28,411 nucleotides of DNA from Zoogloea sp041904905 (GTDB taxonomy: Bacteria; Pseudomonadota; Gammaproteobacteria; Burkholderiales; Rhodocyclaceae), in contig NZ_JAYRMI010000054.1 in assembly GCF_041904905.1 (NCBI RefSeq), forward strand, positions 1-28,411. The letters are read 5' to 3'. The notes under the pieces were generated by a model. It was not told where the DNA came from, ran no database searches, and saw only the letters and a list, made by a program, of their open reading frames with translations. A program made the position numbers and the translations under genes. This document shows positions 23,972 through 28,411 of the stretch, piece by piece; the stretch's first letter is position 1; each line of letters opens with the position of its first letter.

Positions 23972-24743
23972 ATTTCCCCTGGGAATAGACGTTCCATTCG
24001 CATTGCCGGCGCCGTTCGAGCCCCAGCATCACCTTGCCCTGGGACTTGTTCCAGGATTTCCACGCTGCCTCCAGGCTCTTGTAGGAGGTCTGGGCGGTGG
24101 GGTCGTTCACCATCTTCGCCACCGACGAGCGGGCCAGATTGGCCGCGCCGATGTTGAAGGTGAGGATGACCAGCGCGTCGAACTGGCTCTGGCTGAGCGG
24201 CGCCGCGATCGTCGCGTTCACCGCCGCCTCGAAGGGCTGCAGATCCCGGTCGAGCAGCGCGTCGGCAGCCGCTTCGGTAATGTCGTTCTTGTAGGTGTCC
24301 CACTCGGCCTTCGAGATCAGATGGCCATAGCCGATGGTTGCCCCCTTCACCCACACGCGGGTGACCTTGCGGGTCTGGTCGTCGTAGGGGTACAGGGACA
24401 GGCTCTCCAGCTTGCGGAGCAAGGCCCGCGCCGCGCCGCTCATGCTCATCGCCCCCGCCGGCTGGGCTGGCGTTGTCGGGGTGACGACGACCGCAGGCGG
24501 CTGGTTGAGGGCCTGCCAGGTCTTGCCGCCGGGGTCCACCCGGCCGTCGGGCTTCTGCAGCGTCATCACCCGGCGCTGGAATTCCTCGATGGCGCCATAG
24601 GTCTCGTCGCCCTGCCCGCCGTCCTCGGCAATCCGCGGCAAGCTTGCCGGCCGATGAAGGTTCAGCAGCTGCTGCACCAGCAGGACTTCGCGCTTGAGCG
24701 GCTTCTCGGCGCCGCGCCCGACCGCACGTGTGAGACTGGCCAT
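23955..24743 (-). CDS. Phage-type (GH24) lysozyme with N-terminal peptidoglycan-binding-like domain
   Basis: A 262-residue cell-wall muramidase candidate. Residues about 16-80 resemble a peptidoglycan-binding domain (EVLLVQQLLNL, ETYGAIEEFQRRV, DGRVDPGGKTWQALN). A proline/threonine linker (81-99) follows, then a GH24 fold at about 104-255. The catalytic triad of phage lysozymes is visible: E113 (RKLESLSLYPY), D121 or D122, and T136 in ATIGYGHLIS, with FDALVILTFNIGAANLARSS as the later family block. There is no signal peptide. A TTG 15 bp upstream could start the frame, but the ATG at 24743 with GGGAG just ahead is preferred. It has its own promoter and overlaps the LprI-like gene. It could be a T6SS-type effector, a domesticated phage endolysin or a housekeeping muramidase. 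Confidence 0.82.
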   Translation of the reverse strand: MASLTRAVGRGAEKPLKREVLLVQQLLNLHRPASLPRIAEDGGQGDETYGAIEEFQRRVMTLQKPDGRVDPGGKTWQALNQPPAVVVTPTTPAQPAGAMSMSGAARALLRKLESLSLYPYDDQTRKVTRVWVKGATIGYGHLISKAEWDTYKNDITEAAADALLDRDLQPFEAAVNATIAAPLSQSQFDALVILTFNIGAANLARSSVAKMVNDPTAQTSYKSLEAAWKSWNKSQGKVMLGLERRRQCEWNVYSQGKYEKNW

Positions 24744-24779
24744 GAACGTCTCCCGCAACAGGATTGACTACGCACTTCC

Positions 24780-24808
24780 ACTATAGCCAGCCCGACTCGT
24801 CCCGCCAA
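24780..24808 (-). promoter_or_regulatory. Promoter of the lysozyme-LprI-like unit
   Basis: On the minus strand TTGGCG (plus 24803-24808) and TATAGT (plus 24780-24785) are separated by exactly 17 bp and lie 36 bp before the lysozyme ATG. Both boxes fit a sigma-70 promoter well, in contrast to the GC-rich surroundings. The unit is therefore expressed separately from ahpC. Confidence 0.65.
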
Positions 24809-24820
24809 CGGCCGAAAGGC

Positions 24821-24837
24821 AAAAATGCCTCCGGGCA
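24821..24837 (-). terminator. Possible second, weak terminator downstream of ahpC
   Basis: On the minus strand TGCC-CGGA-GGCA forms a 4-bp stem followed directly by five T residues (plus-strand AAAAA at 24821-24825). The stem is short. It may back up the stronger terminator at 24861-24897. A perfect 12-bp palindrome (24847-24858) lies between the two. Confidence 0.35.
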
Positions 24838-24860
24838 CCGTCCGCCTGCGGCGCCGCAAA

Positions 24861-24897
24861 CAAAAACGCCCGGCGCGCCTGCTGGCACCCGGGCGTT
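24861..24897 (-). terminator. Intrinsic terminator of ahpC
   Basis: AACGCCCGG and CCGGGCGTT (plus 24865-24873 and 24889-24897) are perfect 9-bp complements. On the minus strand the stem runs straight into TTTTTG (plus 24861-24866). It lies 32 bp beyond the ahpC stop and separates ahpC from the lysozyme unit. Confidence 0.85.
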
Positions 24898-24929
24898 CTG
24901 GAACAGCGACAGGCGCTGTTCGCGGAGAC

Positions 24930-25493
<564 letters not shown>

Positions 25494-25536
25494 TGATGTT
25501 TCCTTCACGGGTTGGGAGAGGGTGTTCGGAAGTCAC

Positions 25537-25565
25537 ATGATAGGCCCGGACATCATATCGTTCAA
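25537..25565 (-). promoter_or_regulatory. Sigma-70 promoter of ahpC
   Basis: On the minus strand TTGAAC (plus 25560-25565) and TATCAT (plus 25537-25542) are separated by 17 bp, giving a transcript leader of about 35-40 nt before the ahpC ATG. This is the best-formed promoter in the window and is directly preceded by an OxyR-like site. Confidence 0.75.
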
Positions 25566-25602
25566 ATTGATTGATGAAATGATCCGGATTGAAGAAAACT
25601 AT
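25566..25602 (-). promoter_or_regulatory. OxyR-like binding site upstream of ahpC
   Basis: Read on the minus strand: ATAG-N7-CAAT-N7-ATTT-N7-CAAT. Against the known OxyR pattern ATAG-N7-CTAT-N7-ATAG-N7-CTAT, 12 of 16 fixed positions match with all three spacings exact. The 37-bp site touches the upstream edge of the -35 box, the placement expected for OxyR acting as an activator. ahpC is a classic OxyR target. No oxyR gene is in the window. Confidence 0.6.
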
Positions 25603-25697
25603 CGAGCACGCGCTTCCGCAAGACAGGCTGAAATGTCCATCTTATTTCGCCGACAAGGCGCGGAAAAGCCCGGGCGCCGTGCAGGCCGCCCCGGCGA

Positions 25698-26873
25698 TCA
25701 GCGCAGGGAAAGCTCCGCTGCGGCGCGGTAGTGGCGGTTGGCGTCGTCGGTTCGGTCGATGCGCTCCGCCAGCTGGGCCAGCGCCACATGCGCCTCCCAG
25801 CCGGGTTCGATGGCGAGGGAGGCCTCCAGGTAGCTTTCGGCCTTGCCCCACAGCTGCGACTGCACGCACAGCCGGCCCAGGGTGAGGAGCAGCTGCGGGT
25901 CGCGGGGGTTGCGGGTGAGCCAGTCTTCGGCCTTGACCAGACGGCTGCGCACCTCGCCGCCTTCGCAGCGGCCGTAGAGCCCGGCGAGGGCGGAATCCCA
26001 CCCCACCGCGAGCTGGGTCTCGATGGCTTTCTGGGCACCGCTGCCGTCACCCGCGGCGATCAGCGCGCGAGCCAGGGTAGCTACCAGTCGGGCATCCCGC
26101 TGCTCGTCGCGGGGGAGTTCCTGCCAGTAGGCGTTGAGGGCGAGGGCGTCGCCGGCCCGGCGCCGGAGTTCTTCCTGGTGAGCGCGACGCTTGATAGGCT
26201 CGGCCTGCTCGGCGGTGAGCGCCTTGACCTTGACGAGCTGACGCACCACCCGCACCGCCTCGACCCAGTCGCCCTTGGCCTGCGCGGTGCGCAGCGCCAG
26301 GCGCAGCGCAGCGATGTGACGCTGACCGCCCACCTGGAGTTCGGCCAGGCTTTCGGCCGCGTCGTCGAAGCGGCGATCCTCGACCGCCAGCTTGGCCTCC
26401 GTCATCAGCCGGGCGAGGCGCATCTCCTCACCCTCGTCGGCCACCTTGCGGAGCCAGTGGCGATAACGGTTCTCGTCGCGCAGGGAGTGGGCGGCTCGGG
26501 CCGCCAGCAGCGCGGCCAGCCCGCGGGATTCGCCGGCCTCGTAGGCGGCGGTGGCCTGCTTGAGGGCCTGCCCGAAGCGGCCTTCGATGCGCAGCCGGAC
26601 GGCATCGTAGATGGCCTGGGCGGCCCGCTCGCGGCCAACCCGCTGGCGATAGCGCTGGACCGCCCGGGGCAGGGCCAGGGTGCGGGCGACGAGCCGGGTG
26701 AGGGCGTAGATTGCCGCAAAGCCGCCGACCAGCAGCACGATCAGCAGGTTGAGGGAGATCTGGACCCGATAGGGCGGCCACACCAGCAGGGCGTAGCCTT
26801 CGTTGTAACGGCCTGCCACCGCCAGGACGGCGGCCAGGGCGAAGAGGCCGAGCAGCCAGAGCAATCCGCGCAT
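25698..26873 (-). CDS. hemY: HemY family protein (TPR-containing, haem operon)
   Basis: A 391-residue inner-membrane protein encoded after hemX in the proteobacterial hemCDXY operon. Two membrane helices are seen at about 3-20 and 39-59, then a large helical domain with tetratricopeptide-like repeats, clearest near the C-terminus (DPQLLLTLGRLCVQSQLWGK followed by AESYLEASLAIEPGWEAHVA). The conserved NEGYALLVWPPYRVQISLN lies between the helices, as in the HemY N-terminal family. Its exact role in haem metabolism is not settled. It should not be confused with the protoporphyrinogen oxidase also called HemY in Gram-positives. It starts 7 bp after the hemX stop. The 204-bp gap beyond its stop holds the ahpC control region and no clear terminator. 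Confidence 0.92.
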   Translation of the reverse strand: MRGLLWLLGLFALAAVLAVAGRYNEGYALLVWPPYRVQISLNLLIVLLVGGFAAIYALTRLVARTLALPRAVQRYRQRVGRERAAQAIYDAVRLRIEGRFGQALKQATAAYEAGESRGLAALLAARAAHSLRDENRYRHWLRKVADEGEEMRLARLMTEAKLAVEDRRFDDAAESLAELQVGGQRHIAALRLALRTAQAKGDWVEAVRVVRQLVKVKALTAEQAEPIKRRAHQEELRRRAGDALALNAYWQELPRDEQRDARLVATLARALIAAGDGSGAQKAIETQLAVGWDSALAGLYGRCEGGEVRSRLVKAEDWLTRNPRDPQLLLTLGRLCVQSQLWGKAESYLEASLAIEPGWEAHVALAQLAERIDRTDDANRHYRAAAELSLR

Positions 26874-26880
26874 GGCCGCC

Positions 26881-27969
26881 TCAGTTCTTCTTCGCCGGGC
26901 TGGCGGGCCTGGCGGCCGGGGAGGCGGCCTCGACGCGCCGCTCGGGCACCGACTGCAGCGCCCGCAGGGCGTTGAGGCTGGCCTGGAGGTTGGGCAGGTC
27001 GACGCCCACCGGGCTCTTCTGGAGTTCGATCAGGTCGGTGCGGGCGGATTCGACCCCGGCGTTGCGCGCGTCGAAGTAGCGGCCCAGCCATTCGGCGCCG
27101 ATCCGCATGTCTTCCCGGAAGGTGTTGCCGTCGCGGGAGAGCAGCGCGAGGCGGGCGTTCATCAGGCGCAGCTTGAGGTTTTCGCGCAGGAACACGGCGT
27201 TGCTCGGGGCCAGAAGGGCTGGATCGGGGCGATCCATGCGCTCGACGCGGACGAGCTGGCTGAACTCGGCCCAGAAATCGAGCCACAGCCGCTTGAGCCA
27301 GGAGGGTGCGGCCTGATCGGCCTTGGCCGCTTCGGAGCGCGGCCCGGCCTCGAAGGCCAGGGGCAGGCTGTCGATGCGGCCGATGAGGGTTTCGAGCTTC
27401 AGGGCGACGCCGGCGGCATCCACCTGCGGCAGGGCCTTGAGGGTGTCCAGATCGCCGGCGATGGCCTTGCGCAGCGGCAGCCAGTGGGGCCGGTCGACGC
27501 TGCCCAGGCGGGCGTCGGCGGTTTGCAGGGCGAACAGCGCGGCCTGCACGTTACCGGCCAGTTGGAGTTGCTGGGCGGCGATCAGCACCGCCTGCTCCAC
27601 CTCGGCCAGCAGGCGGTCGTCCCGGGAGCGGGAGAACTCCTGGTACATCGCTTCGAGGGCCACCTGCTGGCCCTGGGATTCGGAGAAACGGGATTCGAGC
27701 GACCCGAGCCGGGTCTGGATGTCCTGAAGGTTCTCCTGGGCGAGCTTGGCCAGCGCGCGGCTTTCGGTGGCGGCGGTGTCGCTGCTGGCGAGGCGGCGGG
27801 CCAGCTCTTCCTGCATGTCGGCGAGGCGGCTGCGGGTTTCGACCCACTGCCAGCCCAGCAGGGCCAGCGCGAGGGCGGCCACGATGGCGGAAGGGCGGCG
27901 CCACGACGGGGGCGCAGACGTCGGCCGGGGGGCGTCGGCGGGCGGGAGGCTGGGATTTTCGCTGCTCAT
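26881..27969 (-). CDS. hemX: HemX family membrane protein (haem operon)
   Basis: A 362-residue protein with a proline-rich cytosolic N-terminus, one membrane helix at about 27-43 (PSAIVAALALALLGWQW), a probable coiled coil (about 45-115, heptad-rich LADMQEELARRLASSDTAAT and TRLGSLESRFSESQGQQVAL), and a helical periplasmic domain with VEQAVLIAAQQLQLAGNVQA, ENLKLRLMNARLALLSRDGN and EDMRIGAEWLGRYFD. It is often annotated as uroporphyrinogen-III C-methyltransferase, but no SAM-binding methyltransferase motif is present. ATG at 27967-27969 is chosen because it lies 10 bp after the hemD stop; the longer open frame upstream overlaps hemD. The C-terminal tail is Ala/Pro/Lys-rich. Confidence 0.92.
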   Translation of the reverse strand: MSSENPSLPPADAPRPTSAPPSWRRPSAIVAALALALLGWQWVETRSRLADMQEELARRLASSDTAATESRALAKLAQENLQDIQTRLGSLESRFSESQGQQVALEAMYQEFSRSRDDRLLAEVEQAVLIAAQQLQLAGNVQAALFALQTADARLGSVDRPHWLPLRKAIAGDLDTLKALPQVDAAGVALKLETLIGRIDSLPLAFEAGPRSEAAKADQAAPSWLKRLWLDFWAEFSQLVRVERMDRPDPALLAPSNAVFLRENLKLRLMNARLALLSRDGNTFREDMRIGAEWLGRYFDARNAGVESARTDLIELQKSPVGVDLPNLQASLNALRALQSVPERRVEAASPAARPASPAKKN

Positions 27970-27979
27970 GGGCGTGAGT

Positions 27980-28411
27980 TTAACCCGGATAGACGTTGTG
28001 GTTGGGCGCCGAGAAGTGCCGGACGAGGCCGTCGATGAGGCCGTGGTCCCCGGGGCCGGTGGCGATGACCGCGGGGAATCCGGCCTCCCGGGCCGCCGCC
28101 GCGATGCGCGGATGGGGCACGAAAACCGGCACCGGACGCAGATCGCCCACTCCGGGCAGGGCCGCGAGGTGGGCGACACCTTCGCTGCTGGTGAGGGTGA
28201 GGGCATCCAGCCGGCCCGCGCGGGCGCGGGCGACGAGGGGCGCCGGGTCGTCCGCGGGCCCCCCGCGGTGGTAGCAGGTGAGGTATTCGACGGTGGCACC
28301 GCGCTGGGCGAGGGTGTCGCCCAGCAGATCGCGTCCGCCGTCGCCGCGCAGGATGAGCACCCGCTTGCCGGCCACCGCGCCCGCCTGGAAGGCTGGCAGG
28401 GCGAGCACGGA
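27980..28411 (-). CDS. hemD: Uroporphyrinogen-III synthase, C-terminal part (5' end outside)
   Basis: Cyclises hydroxymethylbilane with inversion of ring D to uroporphyrinogen III; cytosolic. The visible 143 residues cover roughly the C-terminal half of a protein of about 255. Family marks are KRVLILRGDGGRDLLGDTLA, RGATVEYLTCYHR, LDALTLTSSEGVAHL and the late PVFVPHPRIAAAAREAGF and VIATGPGDHGLIDGLVRHF. The stop is TAA at 27980-27982. The frame remains open to the window edge, so a start inside the window (for example GTG at 28408) is not proposed. hemX begins 10 bp downstream, giving hemD-hemX-hemY; hemC would be expected just outside. Confidence 0.93.
   Translation of the reverse strand, partial: SVLALPAFQAGAVAGKRVLILRGDGGRDLLGDTLAQRGATVEYLTCYHRGGPADDPAPLVARARAGRLDALTLTSSEGVAHLAALPGVGDLRPVPVFVPHPRIAAAAREAGFPAVIATGPGDHGLIDGLVRHFSAPNHNVYPG

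Noticed and set aside
23477..24743. Remnant prophage
   Set aside because: The lysozyme is phage-type, but no holin, spanin, tail, integrase or attachment repeats are nearby and the base composition equals that of the neighbours.
24743..24758. TTG start that would add five residues to the lysozyme
   Set aside because: The GGGAG just before the ATG at 24743 is a well-placed ribosome binding site and would lie inside the coding region if the TTG were used.
25698..26873. HemY as protoporphyrinogen oxidase
   Set aside because: The name is shared, but there is no FAD-binding GxGxxG motif at the N-terminus. The sequence has two membrane helices and TPR-like repeats.
26881..27969. HemX as a uroporphyrinogen-III methyltransferase
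   Set aside because: Database names often say so, but the protein is a membrane-anchored coiled-coil protein with no SAM-binding motifs, so the enzymatic name is not supported.

Overview
The window is a GC-rich, gene-dense chromosomal segment of a betaproteobacterium. Gene content and order (thiD-thiE-hemL, pilGHIJ-chpA, RNB exonuclease-tonB-aroE-mtgA, dusB-fis-purH-purD, hemF, ahpC, hemD-hemX-hemY) most resemble Rhodocyclales (Azospira/Dechloromonas/Thauera-like). That placement is an inference from gene order and protein character, not from a database search. Almost all of the sequence is coding, and codon third positions are strongly G/C. This creates very long spurious antisense frames, which are left out.

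Layout. Positions 1-651 hold the 3' end of an IS256-family insertion sequence, which ends 33 bp beyond the hemL stop codon. From 685 to 3447 a leftward operon thiD-thiE-hemL makes thiamine phosphate and the tetrapyrrole precursor ALA. A tiny rubredoxin gene (3539-3718) starts divergently from thiD and leads into the rightward type IV pilus chemosensory operon pilG-pilH-pilI-pilJ-chpA (3775-13084). A 10-bp-arm inverted repeat closes that operon and abuts the promoter of the next one, RNase II-family exonuclease-tonB-aroE-mtgA (13164-17646). A further rightward run, dusB-fis-purH-purD-tautomerase (17745-22311), ends in a strong intrinsic terminator placed only 19 bp before hemF (22360-23268). 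A small putative membrane protein gene follows.

The right-hand part is mostly leftward. hemD (cut by the window edge)-hemX-hemY lie at 25698-28411. ahpC (24930-25493) has its own promoter and terminator, and an OxyR-like 37-bp site lies directly upstream of its -35 box. Next is a two-gene unit (23477-24743): a GH24 phage-type lysozyme with an N-terminal peptidoglycan-binding-like region and no signal peptide, overlapping by 17 bp a secreted LprI-like (lysozyme-inhibitor family) protein. This looks like a toxin-immunity or lysozyme-inhibitor pair and is the most interesting accessory element here.

Themes. Haem biosynthesis appears in three separate places (hemL, hemF, hemDXY). The Pil-Chp pathway is present without pilK/chpB-type adaptation enzymes next to it. 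No tRNA, rRNA, CRISPR array or prophage block was seen. No stretch over 300 bp lacks a gene; the longest gene-free gaps are 25494-25697 (ahpC control region) and 24744-24929 (terminators plus lysozyme promoter).
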